Below, piece after piece: positions 35,786-45,595 of a stretch of DNA of 64,000 nt. The translations under genes and the position numbers were made by a program. The stretch's first letter is position 1, and the number at the start of each line of letters is the position of its first letter. The notes beneath the pieces are model-generated. The model saw only the letters and a program-made list of their open reading frames with translations, searched no databases and was not told the DNA's origin. The DNA lies in contig NZ_BCVE01000001.1 of the NCBI RefSeq assembly GCF_001591585.1, forward strand, positions 372,001-436,000. The letters are read 5' to 3'. The stretch is from Niallia circulans NBRC 13626. GTDB taxonomy: Bacteria > Bacillota > Bacilli > Bacillales > Cytobacillaceae.

Positions 35786-36760
35786 TTAGGTTAACCATTT
35801 GTTTTTCTGACGAATAAGCGCATGTAATTGCTGCTGTTTTTTCAGATACCAATCAGTAATATGAAAAGGTTCTTTCTGTTCCTTCAGGATGCGCCACTTT
35901 TTCTTGATATTCTTTTTAAACCAATCATTTCTTAATATATATTGATGCCTCACTACTGGATAAGCAGCTCGTAAAAAAGGTGTCGTATTGGTTAAATTTG
36001 GGTATATGTATTTTTCATAATCACTCCTCGAACCTGTATGTTCTATTTTTCTTGCAAAATCATAGAACTCTTGATATAAATTAGGTTTAAATAAAAGACT
36101 TGCTAAAGTATTGCCAAGCTTAATCCGTTCGCTTAGTGATGTGAAGTTAGAAACGCTTGCCCCATAAAGTGTTCCTTGCAAAGTTGGGAAAAGGACTGCG
36201 TTAAAATGGAAAAAATCTTGAAAAAGATATGGAAGATAATGAAAAACATGATGCTTAATTGTTGTGTTTTCTATGACAGGCTGTTGAATAACATTTTGTT
36301 CATTAATAATTAAGCTATTCATTAATCTTTTCTTATTTTTATTCTCCCAATAGAAATTCCATTCTTCTTCCATAAAAGAGGAAACTTGAAAAAATTTTAA
36401 TAAATGAAACATTGGCAAGTTTTTTTTCGTCGAATATTCATAGAGTAATAATTGGGGGTATGCATCATGAAAGATCAGCCAATTAGCTTTCTCGTAAGTT
36501 AAGAATATTTGCTGTCTTTTTTCTTGACTAACTACTTGTGGGAGCCAACTTCCATTCAAATCGCACATATTCCAGCCTGCATTTCGGGAAACTTGACTCG
36601 CAAGAAACGCCCATTGTATTTCTTTATGTTTGTTATAATAGTGGAGATATGCTTTCGTTCTCGAAATATTGTCAAAGTTGCACTTATCGGTAATTAGTCT
36701 TATTCTATTAATAAGTTTTTCTTCTTCCAATGAAGAAAAATATGATTTTTTACCTATCAA
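35786..36760 (-). CDS. yppC: YppC, DUF2515 family protein
   Basis: A 324-residue protein of the DUF2515 family, rich in aromatic residues. Recognisable segments are INRIRLITDKCNFDNISRTK, FLASQVSRNAGWNMCDL, NWLIFHDAYPQLLLYE and FHFNAVLFPTLQGTLYG. There is no clear catalytic motif; function unknown. I place the start at TTG 36760, six bases after AGAGGTG; the GTG at 36769 is the end of that ribosome site. It is divergent from recU, with about 90 bases between. Confidence 0.85.
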   Translation of the reverse strand: MIGKKSYFSSLEEEKLINRIRLITDKCNFDNISRTKAYLHYYNKHKEIQWAFLASQVSRNAGWNMCDLNGSWLPQVVSQEKRQQIFLTYEKANWLIFHDAYPQLLLYEYSTKKNLPMFHLLKFFQVSSFMEEEWNFYWENKNKKRLMNSLIINEQNVIQQPVIENTTIKHHVFHYLPYLFQDFFHFNAVLFPTLQGTLYGASVSNFTSLSERIKLGNTLASLLFKPNLYQEFYDFARKIEHTGSRSDYEKYIYPNLTNTTPFLRAAYPVVRHQYILRNDWFKKNIKKKWRILKEQKEPFHITDWYLKKQQQLHALIRQKNKWLT

Positions 36761-36849
36761 ATTGTTCACCTCTTATGAACGCTTTATGGTATTATTGTTT
36801 GTTGATTGCAATAAGTTATACTTTGAAAGAATCTTTGTGAGGTGAAAAA

Positions 36850-37455
36850 ATGAAGATTCATTATCCAAATGGGAAAAGGTACACTCCTTTAAAAAACGTA
36901 CATACCAAGCCGCCCCAAAAGGTAAATTATAGTAATCGAGGTATGACACTAGAGGATGATCTGAACGAAACCAATAAATACTATTTAGAATTTGGAAAGG
37001 CAGTCATACATAAAAAGCCGACGCCTGTTCAAATAGTCCAAGTCGATTACCCTAAAAGAAGTGCTGCTGTAATAAAAGAAGCCTATTTTAAACAAGCTTC
37101 CACTACAGACTATAATGGTGTTTATCGAGGTAAATATATTGACTTTGAAGCGAAAGAAACGAAGCATACAACTTCCTTTCCGCTGAATAACTTCCATGAA
37201 CACCAAATCAAGCATATGCGGTTGGTATGTGAGCAACAAGGAATTTGCTTTGTCATTATCTCCTTTTCTGAAACTAATGAAATATTCTATTTAGATGCAG
37301 AAAAACTATTTGTATTTTGGGAAAGAATGATAAATGGGGGAAGAAAATCGATTACAAAACAAGAATTAGAAAGCAATGGTCATTCCATCAGCCTAGGTTA
37401 CCGACCTCGAATTGACTATATAAAAGTAATCGATACTATTTATGATTTTAACTAA
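36850..37455 (+). CDS. recU: Holliday junction resolvase RecU
   Basis: A 201-residue PD-(D/E)XK nuclease that cleaves four-way DNA junctions and biases RecA. Catalytic residues are Asp87 (TTDYNGVY), Glu100 and Lys102 (DFEAKETK); the stalk (about 60-82) and [11 protein letters not shown] follow the family. GAGGTGAAAAA leads to the ATG. It lies upstream of ponA with a gap of 36 bases, the usual recU-ponA pair in Bacillus, where both serve growth and division. Confidence 0.96.
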   Translation: MKIHYPNGKRYTPLKNVHTKPPQKVNYSNRGMTLEDDLNETNKYYLEFGKAVIHKKPTPVQIVQVDYPKRSAAVIKEAYFKQASTTDYNGVYRGKYIDFEAKETKHTTSFPLNNFHEHQIKHMRLVCEQQGICFVIISFSETNEIFYLDAEKLFVFWERMINGGRKSITKQELESNGHSISLGYRPRIDYIKVIDTIYDFN

Positions 37456-37491
37456 TTCCTTTTGTTTTTAGAAAGAAAGGTAGGAATAATT

Positions 37492-40203
37492 ATGACAGAT
37501 AAATATCAAACGCGAGAGGAGCGCCGTAAACAACTTGAAGCCTCTAAGAAAAAAGCTCCTAAAAAAGCAAAGAAAAAAAGCGGCATGAATTTGTTTAAGC
37601 GCGTTCTGCTTATTTTATTAACAATCGGCATTATCGGCATTATTGCCGGTGGTGTGACCTTTGCTATTATGGTAAAAGACGCACCTGAATTAAATCCTGA
37701 GACATTAAAGGATCCTATTTCTTCTACTATCTATGACAAAAATGACAAAGAAATAGCAAAAGTAGGTGCCGTAAATCGGGACTATGTAAACTATGAAGAT
37801 ATACCTGATTTAGTGAAAGATGCGTTTATCGCAACCGAGGATTCGCGATTTTTTAAGCATCATGGAATTGATCCTATTCGCCTAGGCGGAGCTGTTATTG
37901 CAAACTTCCGAGATGGGTTTGGTTCTGAAGGAGCAAGTACGATTACACAGCAAGTAGTGAAAAACTTCTTCTTTAACCAGCCGCAAAAAACATTAAGCCG
38001 AAAAGCACAAGAAGCATGGCTGGCTCTTGAATTAGAACGGAAATACTCAAAAGAAGAAATATTTGAAATGTATGTCAATAAAATCTTTATGTCTGAAAAT
38101 ATGAGCGGCGTGAAAACCGCAGCCAGAGTCTATTTTGATAAAAGCTTAGATGAATTAACCTTACCTGAGGCTGCCCTCTTAGCAGGAATGCCACAGGCGC
38201 CAAATGCGTATAATCCGTTTAATAATCCGGAAAGAGCAGAGAAAAGACGTAATATCGTCTTATCTTTAATGCACCAGCATGGCTATATTTCTAAAGCGGA
38301 AATGGAAAAAGCTCAAAAGACTTCTGTGGAAGATACATTAGTGGCAAAAGAAAAACGTAAATCAAATGACTTGCCATTTGATCCATTTATAAAACAAGTT
38401 ATTGCCGAAATTGAGAAAAAATATCCGGATGTTAATGTATTTACAGATGGATTAGAAATTTATACAACAATGGATCAGAAAGCTCAGGAATATGTGGAAA
38501 AATTAATGTATGAAGGAGAAATCGTTCCTTTCCCTGACAAAGATTTCCAAGCTGGAATTACATTGTTGGATACAAAAACAGGCGGTATTTTAGCACTTGG
38601 CGGAGATCGTGATCCTGAAGTAAAGCTAGGCACAAACTATGCAACAGATATGAAGCGCCAGCCAGGATCAACAGCTAAGCCAATCTTAGATTATGGTCCA
38701 GCAATTGAACATTTAAAATGGGGTACTTATCAAACAATCGTAGATGAACGCAGTACCTATTCAGACGGAACACCGATAAGCAACTGGGATAACAGCTATA
38801 AAGGCTCTATGACTATGCGAAAAGCGTTAGAAATGTCAAGAAATATCCCTGCTCTTAAAGCATTCCAAGCTGTTGGTGCTGAAAATGCTAAAGAATTTGC
38901 CGTGAATCTTGGTATCCCGCTTGAGGAAGCATATGAATCATATGCAATCGGAGCGTTTGAAGCTAGCACACTAGAAATGGCTGGAGCTTATAGCGCCTTT
39001 GGTAATGAAGGAGTATATAATGCACCTCATGCTGTGCGATCCTTTAAATTAAAAGATGGTACAAAGATAAATATGGAACCTAAATCAAAAGTTGTCATGC
39101 AGGATTATACAGCATTCCTTATATCTGATATGCTAAAAGGCGTTCTTACAAGCAGCGATGGAACAGGAAAACTTGCAAATATTCCTGGATTGCCTGTTGC
39201 TGGTAAAACAGGAACAACCAACTATTCACAAGAAGAACGAACTAAATGGGGCATAACGAATTCTAAAAGTGTTCCTGACGCCTGGTTCGCTGGTTACACA
39301 ACGAATTTCACCATGGCTGTATGGACCGGATATACGGAACGAAAAAATCCACTCACGCCTGGTGCTAATCAGAAAGTTGCCCAACAAATTTTCAAAGCTG
39401 TCATGGGACATATTTCTGAAGGGGTAGAAACAGCGGATTTCAAGAAACCAGATAGTGTGGAAACCGTTAAAATTGAGAAAGGAACCTATCCGGCGCGGTT
39501 AGCAAGTTCCTATACACCAAGTAGTCAAATACTGACCGAATATGCGGTAAAAGGAAATATTCTTAATGAGGTATCACAGAAATATAATAAACCAGATGCA
39601 CCAAATGGAGTAAAAGCTAGTTATAATGAAAACAGTGATGAAATTGACTTATCTTGGAATTATGGCAAAAAAGATGGCATTAAATTTGATGTCAGCGTCA
39701 GTGTAGATGGTGGAGCTAGTGAGCAATTAACTGTCACTTCTGACACAAGTTTAAAAATCGCTAAACCTACTCCTGGCAGCACCTATAACTTCGCCGTAAA
39801 AGCAATTAAAGGTGATCAAGAAAGTGATCCTGCGTCTGCTAGTATTACTGTACCAGAAAAAATTGAGGAACAGCCGCCAGAGGAACCGAATGAGACAATA
39901 GATGACGAGGATAAGCAAGACGATCCTAACGGCGAAGATTCTGAGGACAATCAAGATAATGGCGACAATGATGACTCAGACAATGGGGATGAAAATCACA
40001 ACAATCAAGATAACAACAATGGCAATAACAATGGTAATAATGGCGAGAACAACAATGGCAATAACAATAACAATAATGATAATAACAATACTGGTAACAA
40101 TAATACTGGACAAAATAATCATCCTAATAGTAATGAACCTAACCAGAACCAGAACCAGAACCAGAACCGTAATAGAGAACAAAATCAAAATGATTCTCAA
40201 TAA
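37492..40203 (+). CDS. ponA: Penicillin-binding protein 1A/1B (class A PBP)
   Basis: A bifunctional peptidoglycan synthase of 903 residues. Basic cytoplasmic tail (1-37), one membrane helix (38-60), glycosyltransferase domain with catalytic Glu116 (ATEDSRFF) and EGASTITQQ, transpeptidase with SxxK Ser393-Lys396 (GSTAKP), SRN 449-451 and KTG 572-574, then a fibronectin-type domain (about 700-790) and a long Asp/Asn/Gly/Gln tail from about 800. Such a tail is also known in B. subtilis PBP1. The ATG at 37492 follows AAAGGTAGG; the ten extra codons upstream lack a ribosome site. Likely partner of GpsB. Confidence 0.96.
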   Translation: MTDKYQTREERRKQLEASKKKAPKKAKKKSGMNLFKRVLLILLTIGIIGIIAGGVTFAIMVKDAPELNPETLKDPISSTIYDKNDKEIAKVGAVNRDYVNYEDIPDLVKDAFIATEDSRFFKHHGIDPIRLGGAVIANFRDGFGSEGASTITQQVVKNFFFNQPQKTLSRKAQEAWLALELERKYSKEEIFEMYVNKIFMSENMSGVKTAARVYFDKSLDELTLPEAALLAGMPQAPNAYNPFNNPERAEKRRNIVLSLMHQHGYISKAEMEKAQKTSVEDTLVAKEKRKSNDLPFDPFIKQVIAEIEKKYPDVNVFTDGLEIYTTMDQKAQEYVEKLMYEGEIVPFPDKDFQAGITLLDTKTGGILALGGDRDPEVKLGTNYATDMKRQPGSTAKPILDYGPAIEHLKWGTYQTIVDERSTYSDGTPISNWDNSYKGSMTMRKALEMSRNIPALKAFQAVGAENAKEFAVNLGIPLEEAYESYAIGAFEASTLEMAGAYSAFGNEGVYNAPHAVRSFKLKDGTKINMEPKSKVVMQDYTAFLISDMLKGVLTSSDGTGKLANIPGLPVAGKTGTTNYSQEERTKWGITNSKSVPDAWFAGYTTNFTMAVWTGYTERKNPLTPGANQKVAQQIFKAVMGHISEGVETADFKKPDSVETVKIEKGTYPARLASSYTPSSQILTEYAVKGNILNEVSQKYNKPDAPNGVKASYNENSDEIDLSWNYGKKDGIKFDVSVSVDGGASEQLTVTSDTSLKIAKPTPGSTYNFAVKAIKGDQESDPASASITVPEKIEEQPPEEPNETIDDEDKQDDPNGEDSEDNQDNGDNDDSDNGDENHNNQDNNNGNNNGNNGENNNGNNNNNNDNNNTGNNNTGQNNHPNSNEPNQNQNQNQNRNREQNQNDSQ
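40141..40164 (+). repeat. Tandem hexanucleotide repeat in the ponA tail
   Basis: Four exact copies of AACCAG encode Asn-Gln pairs near the C-terminus of PonA. Gain or loss of units keeps the frame and would only change tail length. Confidence 0.9.
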
Positions 40204-40283
40204 AACGAACTTCCAACAGCGGGGACTTCCCTCCCCCTGTTAAATAATTAGTTAAATTAACCTGACCTCTTTTATTAATGAAT

Positions 40284-40342
40284 AAAAAACCCAACCAATT
40301 ATACAAAGTTATCACCTCCGTATAATTGGTTGGGGTTTTTTT
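40284..40342. terminator. Bidirectional terminator between ponA and ypoC
   Basis: AACCCAACCAATTATAC pairs with GTATAATTGGTTGGGGTT around a 15-base loop, with T-runs on both strands. The stem shares the AACCCAACCAAT start with the terminator at 61061-61107. Confidence 0.95.
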
Positions 40343-40376
40343 GATAGAACATTTATGTTCCAGCTTTTTCTACTAT

Positions 40377-40892
40377 TTAATTGCTTCTCTTTAATCTTAC
40401 TAATTTAATCGCAAACTGTTTTTCTAATTCTTTATATAGCTCATCCAGCTGTTTAAAGGAATGATAACCATTTAATCTTTTTAATATAAACTGAAGTCGA
40501 TCTTCTAAATTGAAAGGTTTTACTTCTAAACTAGGATCTACTAAACCATTTTTAAATGTGACCGGTTTTTCGTTAACCCAATATAAACATTCTAAAAAGT
40601 ATTCCACTCCAATCGTTAGTCCTTGTTGAAGCCTATTAGAATCTCTTTCTTTCACAAATAATTGTATTTCCTGTTTAAGCTGTCTCCACTTATCAAAAAC
40701 CAATTTTACACACTCAGAAAAGTTTGCTTTGTTCCATGGCTGATAAACTACCTTATTATGATAGTAATTAGCCTCATGCAAAAAAGCTGGCATTAGTTCA
40801 AAGCTATCCGGAGCGATACTAGGAAATTGCTTTACAGCTGGGAACGGTCCATATATAAGCTCAGGTAGTGCATCTAATTGATTGTTAGCCAT
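40377..40892 (-). CDS. ypoC: YpoC family protein
   Basis: A 171-residue alpha-helical protein of the YpoC family, found next to nth and dnaD in Bacillus. Conserved-looking segments: FLHEANYYHNKVVYQPWNKA and QLFVKERDSNRLQQGLTIG, and EDRLQFILKRLNGYHSFKQL. Function unknown. The ATG overlaps the nth stop as TAATG, with GAAGGGG upstream, so it is translated in concert with nth. The longer frame inside nth is not used, in my view. Confidence 0.85.
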   Translation of the reverse strand: MANNQLDALPELIYGPFPAVKQFPSIAPDSFELMPAFLHEANYYHNKVVYQPWNKANFSECVKLVFDKWRQLKQEIQLFVKERDSNRLQQGLTIGVEYFLECLYWVNEKPVTFKNGLVDPSLEVKPFNLEDRLQFILKRLNGYHSFKQLDELYKELEKQFAIKLVRLKRSN

Positions 40893-41548
40893 TAGACTAT
40901 CCCCTTCGTCTTCATTCTCTTTTTCCCTTCTCGGCACAATGCTAGTAGTGGACAAGCCTCGCATTGCGGGTTTTGAGCTTTACAGTGATATCTTCCAAAA
41001 AAGATCATACGATGATGCGTTACAGACCATTCCTCTTTGGGAACTTTTTTCATAAGTGTTTTCTCTACTTCTAAAACGGAGTCTTTCCAACGACAAAAAC
41101 CTAATCGCTTACTAACTCTCTCCACATGTGTATCAACAGCAATAGCGGGAATATTATAAGCGACAGAAACAACGACATTAGCCGTTTTTCTTCCGACACC
41201 AGGTAAATTAATCAGTTCATCCCGATCCATTGGTATTTCCCCATTATATTTGTCTAAAACCATTTGGCATAGTTTTTGAATATTTTTGGCTTTATTTCGA
41301 TATAAGCCGATCGAACGAATATCATTCTGTAATTCTTCTAAGGGAACACTCAAATAATCTTCTGGTGTTTTATATTTTTGAAATAAATTTTTTGTTACCT
41401 TATTAACAAGGGCATCGGTACACTGGGCAGATAATGATACGGCAATCACTAATTCAAACGGATTAGAATGAACTAATTCACAATGCGCTTCTGGAAACAT
41501 CTCTCCCATCGTATCTAGACAATATCTAATTTCATCTTTTTTTAACAT
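40892..41548 (-). CDS. nth: Endonuclease III
   Basis: A 218-residue base-excision repair glycosylase/AP lyase for oxidised pyrimidines. Helix-hairpin-helix LPGVGRKTANVV with catalytic Lys121, catalytic Asp139 (AVDTHVERV), and a C-terminal [4Fe-4S] loop with Cys in HCKAQNPQCEACPLLALC. Length is normal. It lies between dnaD (upstream) and ypoC (overlapping), the standard Bacillus order. Confidence 0.96.
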   Translation of the reverse strand: MLKKDEIRYCLDTMGEMFPEAHCELVHSNPFELVIAVSLSAQCTDALVNKVTKNLFQKYKTPEDYLSVPLEELQNDIRSIGLYRNKAKNIQKLCQMVLDKYNGEIPMDRDELINLPGVGRKTANVVVSVAYNIPAIAVDTHVERVSKRLGFCRWKDSVLEVEKTLMKKVPKEEWSVTHHRMIFFGRYHCKAQNPQCEACPLLALCREGKKRMKTKGIV

Positions 41549-41773
41549 GTGATCCTCCGAAATGAATATACTTACTCTCTATAAAAAAAAGGGTCATCCT
41601 AAGAATAGTAAGACTAACATCTATCTACCTAAGAAATCTTTCTATTTGATAGATGTTTTAATGAAAGTCTAAACGTTATTCTAGTGACAATCCTAGCTTT
41701 CAATGTTGCTTTTTTACACAAGTATGCTACTTTTTATCCTATATTAGGAAGAACAATTAGTACTCAGGAGGAA

Positions 41774-41797
41774 AGAAAAAAGGAGCCTCCTGCTCAT
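41774..41797 (-). terminator. Short hairpin after dnaD
   Basis: The minus strand reads GAGC-AGGAG-GCTC-CTTTTTTC, a small GC-rich stem with a good T-run 35 bases after the dnaD stop. About 225 bases separate it from nth; a second hairpin (ACATCTATC/GATAGATGT, 41618-41656) lies there too. Confidence 0.5.
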
Positions 41798-41831
41798 TTT
41801 TGCCTATACATCCTTCTTCTCCATCAAAAGA

Positions 41832-42542
41832 TTATTGATCCAACCAATTATAAAATGGCACAGTCTTGTTGTTAGAAGATTCTTCTGATTGTTCTGCTTT
41901 ATAACCAACAGATTGATGCTGTCTAAACTTTTTCCCATGGCTCTTTGCTTGCTCGATTGTCTTAATTCCGTTCTTTTTCCATTCAAACAAGATTCGGTCA
42001 ATATAACGAAAATTTAATTTACCTGAAATCACAGCTTCCCGAAGCGCTGCTTTTATAATTACTATTTCATGCTGATCGTCGTCAACCCACATATTTAACG
42101 TTTCAATTTCAAAAGGAGACAATGGTCTTCCAAATTCTCTTTCAAAACAAGTATATAAATCTGATTCTTCTTTTTCTATTAAAGCTTCTTCTTCTTTTTT
42201 ATTATTTAGGAGAAATTGCTCAATTAATTTATTCCAAAGAGGCTCTAATGAATATCTCTCAAATCGGATTCCAGTATCACTATTTCCATCTAATATGTCG
42301 ATAAAGCCTTTGCGGATAAGTTGACTCAATAATTCATGACATTCATTAATATCTATCGTCATTTGCGCAGCTATTTCTGCAGGGGTCGGAAAATCCTTCC
42401 CTCGTTCTAAGTAATAATGTACTTGCAGTAAAAGAACTAATTCTTTTTCATTTATTTTTAAATGTTTATAATGTGTTAGAAGTGTGGAAGGAATATTTAC
42501 ATTCCCTTCTTGCAGCCATTTTAAAAAAATTGTTTTATTCAT
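41832..42542 (-). CDS. dnaD: Replication initiation protein DnaD
   Basis: A 236-residue primosome protein that remodels the origin together with DnaB and helps load the helicase. The N-terminal winged helix (DDBH1, about 1-115, LHYYLERGKDFPTPAEIAAQ region) is followed by the DDBH2 domain (about 135-200: CFEREFGRPLSPFEIETLNM, FRYIDRILFEWKKNGI), whose YxxxIxxxW pattern appears as YIDRILFEW. The ATG at 42542 has GAGGTGT upstream; the longer frame adds 24 unsupported residues. Confidence 0.94.
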   Translation of the reverse strand: MNKTIFLKWLQEGNVNIPSTLLTHYKHLKINEKELVLLLQVHYYLERGKDFPTPAEIAAQMTIDINECHELLSQLIRKGFIDILDGNSDTGIRFERYSLEPLWNKLIEQFLLNNKKEEEALIEKEESDLYTCFEREFGRPLSPFEIETLNMWVDDDQHEIVIIKAALREAVISGKLNFRYIDRILFEWKKNGIKTIEQAKSHGKKFRQHQSVGYKAEQSEESSNNKTVPFYNWLDQ

Positions 42543-42659
42543 AAGGACACCTCTAATTAAGTATATCATGTTGGCAATAAGCATGTAATAATGAAAATCA
42601 CCCAAACCTAGCAATAGTTAACAAAAAGAAGAAGGGAGAAAACAAGGAATGTTATCAAA

Positions 42660-42694
42660 GATGAAAACCTCACACTGTGTATTCGCTGTGAGGT
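42660..42694 (-). terminator. Terminator of asnS
   Basis: ACCTCACA pairs with TGTGAGGT around a 13-base loop; the minus strand continues TTTTC. It lies 39 bases after the asnS stop. Confidence 0.65.
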
Positions 42695-42732
42695 CTTCCT
42701 CCTAAACTTTCCGTATTTTCTACCCTTGTTGA

Positions 42733-44028
42733 TTAAGGATATAGACGATTTAATAATCTTGGGAATGGAATCGTTTCACGAACATGCTCCACTCCTGTAA
42801 TCCAAGCAACTGTTCTTTCTAATCCAAGACCAAAACCAGAATGAGGTACTGAACCATATTCTCTTAGTTCTAGATACCATTTGTATGTTTCTGGATCTAG
42901 CTGATGCTCTTCTACACGTTTATTTAATAGATCCATATCATGGATACGCTCAGAACCACCAATAATTTCACCATAGCCTTCTGGAGCAATTAAATCTGCG
43001 CAAAGGACAACATCTTCTCTTTCAGGGTCTGGCTGCATATAGAAAGGTTTAATTTTAGTTGGATAATGTGTGATAAACACAGGCTTATCAAAACTTTCCG
43101 CAATCGCTGTTTCATGCGGAGACCCAAAGTCATCTCCCCATTCGATATCATCAAAGCCTTTTTCATGTAAGAATGTGATTGCATCGTCATAGCTTATTCT
43201 AGGGAAAGGAGCAGTGATTTTCTCTAATTTAGAAACATCTCTTCCTAAAGTGTTAAGCACAAGCTGACAATTTTTCAACACAGATTGAACAACATATGAT
43301 ACGTATTGTTCTTGAACTTCTAAATTCTCATCAAACTCTACAAATGCCATTTCAGGCTCAATCATCCAAAACTCGATTAAATGACGACGAGTTTTAGATT
43401 TTTCGGCACGGAATGTAGGGCCAAATGAAAACACCTTTCCTAAAGCCATTGCAGCTGCTTCCATATAAAGTTGTCCACTTTGTGACAGATAAGCATCTTC
43501 CTCAAAATACTTAGTTGCAAATAGTTCTGTTGTACCCTCAGGAGCACTTCCTGTCAGAATTGGTGGATCGACTTTTACAAAGCCGTTTTCATTAAAAAAT
43601 TCATATGTTGCACGAATTATTTCATTTCTTACTTTCATTACTGCATGCTGGCGCTTAGAACGTAACCATAAATGACGATTATCCATCAAGAACTCTGTTC
43701 CATGTTCTTTTGGCGTTATCGGGTAATCTGTTGAAGTATGAATCAATTCAATATTTGTTACTAATAACTCATACCCAAACGGAGAACGTTCATCCTTTTG
43801 AACAGTACCAGTAACATATACAGATGATTCTTGAGTAATTGATTTAGCTGTTTGGAAAACTTCCTCTGCTACGTCACTTTTGACAATAACTCCTTGTACA
43901 AATCCTGATCCGTCGCGAAGTTGTAAAAAGGCAATTTTTCCGCTAGAACGCTTGTTGGCAATCCACGCGCCTACTTTAACCTCTTTATCAACATATTTTG
44001 GTAACTCGGCAATAGTTGCTTTAATCAC
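42733..44028 (-). CDS. asnS: Asparaginyl-tRNA synthetase
   Basis: A class IIb synthetase of 431 residues that charges tRNA-Asn. N-terminal OB-fold anticodon domain (about 1-105; [20 protein letters not shown]), then the catalytic core with motif 2 ([19 protein letters not shown]) and motif 3 ([15 protein letters not shown]). [16 protein letters not shown] is typical of AsnRS. The start is GTG at 44028, after GGAGGAG; the 19 further upstream codons are leader. Upstream of it lies a leader of about 150 bases with a sigma-A promoter. Confidence 0.96.
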   Translation of the reverse strand: MIKATIAELPKYVDKEVKVGAWIANKRSSGKIAFLQLRDGSGFVQGVIVKSDVAEEVFQTAKSITQESSVYVTGTVQKDERSPFGYELLVTNIELIHTSTDYPITPKEHGTEFLMDNRHLWLRSKRQHAVMKVRNEIIRATYEFFNENGFVKVDPPILTGSAPEGTTELFATKYFEEDAYLSQSGQLYMEAAAMALGKVFSFGPTFRAEKSKTRRHLIEFWMIEPEMAFVEFDENLEVQEQYVSYVVQSVLKNCQLVLNTLGRDVSKLEKITAPFPRISYDDAITFLHEKGFDDIEWGDDFGSPHETAIAESFDKPVFITHYPTKIKPFYMQPDPEREDVVLCADLIAPEGYGEIIGGSERIHDMDLLNKRVEEHQLDPETYKWYLELREYGSVPHSGFGLGLERTVAWITGVEHVRETIPFPRLLNRLYP

Positions 44029-44185
44029 GATTAACTCCTCCAAAAACAAATAAATATATGTACTTAAATAGATACTTCGGTACACCCTATAGAAAAATAA
44101 ATGGGATTAACGACCGATTGATTCTACTCATAGTAGCAGATTTAATAGAAATCATTCTACACCATAAAAAATATTCTACCAAAAC

Positions 44186-44214
44186 ATTATACCTTTACAT
44201 CTGTAGACAATCAA
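44186..44214 (-). promoter_or_regulatory. Sigma-A promoter of asnS
   Basis: On the minus strand TTGATT and TATAAT are separated by 17 bases. Transcription would start near 44179, about 150 bases before the GTG. Confidence 0.65.
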
Positions 44215-44309
44215 CACTATCGATCACCTTCCAGGATAATATTAGCGTATACAACGACTTTTCTTTTATTTAATCCTACTCCGGTCAATTTCTCTTCAAA
44301 AATAAATAA

Positions 44310-44357
44310 CAGAAAAAGAAAGAATGCCCTAAAAGAAATAGTATCTTTGTGGGCATA
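44310..44357 (-). terminator. Terminator of aspB
   Basis: ATGCCC (44324-44329) pairs with GGGCAT (44351-44356), with an inner AAAGA/TCTTT pairing, and the minus strand continues TTCTTTCTTTTTC. Confidence 0.7.
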
Positions 44358-44373
44358 CTCTACTAATAAAACT

Positions 44374-45573
44374 TTACTTGTTAACGACTATTTTTTTTTC
44401 GACAAATTGCTCCATTCGCGTTACTGCTGCTTCTAGTTTTTCAAGTGATGTTGCATAAGATAGTCGGATGTAGCTATCTGCTCCAAATCCTGAACCTGGA
44501 ACAACTGCTACTAATGCCTCTTCTAATAAAGCTGTTGAAAACTCATCTACAGACTTAAATCCAGTTAATTCTACAGCCTTTTGCACATTAGGGAAAAGAT
44601 AAAACGCTCCTTGGGGTTTTAGACATGAAAACCCAGGAATATTATTTAATTTTTCATGAATAATATCTAAGCGCTTATTAAATGCTTGACGCATTTCTTC
44701 GACTGAATCTTGCGGGCCTGCATATGCTTCTATCGTTGCATACTGAGATGGTGTCGTCGGGTTTGAAGTACTGTGACTCGCTAGATTTGTCATCGCTGTA
44801 ATAATTTCTTTAGAACCCGCTGCATAGCCAATTCTCCAGCCAGTCATGGAGTGAGATTTTGAAACCCCATTGATAATAATAGTGGCTTTCTTCAGCTCAG
44901 GGGATAAAGAAGCAATTGATACATGCTTGTTATCTCCATAAACTAACTTTTCATAAATTTCATCAGATATAATTAAAATATTATGTTCTAGACAAATCTC
45001 CCCAATTGCTTTTAATTCTTCTTCTGTATAGATCATTCCAGTTGGATTACTTGGTGAATTGATAATGATTGCTTTCGTTTTGGAAGTAATAGCCTCTTTT
45101 AATTGTTCTGGGGTAATCTTAAATTCATTTGATTCATAACCTTTAATAAAAACAGGCTCTCCTTCTGCCAGCTTCACTTGTTCTGGATAACTAACCCAAT
45201 AAGGCGTAGGGATAATAACTTCGTCTCCTTTGTCCAAAATTACTTGGAACAAAGTATATAATCCATGTTTTGCTCCATTTGTGACGATAATCTGATTTGT
45301 TTCATAATCCAGCTGTTGATCTCGCTTTAACTTTGCTGCAATTTCCTTTTTTAATGCTTGTAAACCTGATGCTGGAGTGTATTTTGTATGTCCTTCATTC
45401 ATGCTTCTAACTGCTGCGTCAATAATATTTTGAGGAGTGTTAAAATCAGGCTCTCCAGCTCCTAAACCGATCACATCATGACCATCTGCTTTTAAACTAG
45501 CTGCTTTTGCAGTAATGGCCAAAGTTGTTGATGGAGTTAATGCATTCACTCTTTGTGCTAACTGAATTTTCAT
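44374..45573 (-). CDS. aspB: Aspartate aminotransferase
   Basis: A 399-residue PLP enzyme (fold type I, subgroup I-gamma) that converts oxaloacetate and glutamate to aspartate and 2-oxoglutarate. PLP lysine is Lys239 in NGVSKSHSMTGWRIGY; SNPTGM, SDEIYEKLVY and the substrate-binding Arg in SYIRLSYA are present. The ATG follows AGGAGTGG. It is 23 bases downstream of ypmB and upstream of asnS, linking aspartate and asparagine supply. Confidence 0.94.
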   Translation of the reverse strand: MKIQLAQRVNALTPSTTLAITAKAASLKADGHDVIGLGAGEPDFNTPQNIIDAAVRSMNEGHTKYTPASGLQALKKEIAAKLKRDQQLDYETNQIIVTNGAKHGLYTLFQVILDKGDEVIIPTPYWVSYPEQVKLAEGEPVFIKGYESNEFKITPEQLKEAITSKTKAIIINSPSNPTGMIYTEEELKAIGEICLEHNILIISDEIYEKLVYGDNKHVSIASLSPELKKATIIINGVSKSHSMTGWRIGYAAGSKEIITAMTNLASHSTSNPTTPSQYATIEAYAGPQDSVEEMRQAFNKRLDIIHEKLNNIPGFSCLKPQGAFYLFPNVQKAVELTGFKSVDEFSTALLEEALVAVVPGSGFGADSYIRLSYATSLEKLEAAVTRMEQFVEKKIVVNK

Positions 45574-45595
45574 TGTTATTTACCACTCCTATTGG

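Larger units (their letters stand above)
44029..44373. other. Intergenic region with the asnS leader
   Basis: About 345 bases between aspB and asnS. It holds the aspB terminator, the asnS promoter and a leader of about 150 bases. The leader contains AGGGTGTACCGAAG (44075-44088, minus strand), which faintly resembles the T-box consensus; no full T-box is seen. Confidence 0.45.

Noticed and set aside
39976-40243. Long alternative frames on both strands inside the ponA tail
   Set aside because: They arise from the repetitive AAYAAY codons; compositionally a pure artefact (runs of Ile/Thr/Met/Val).
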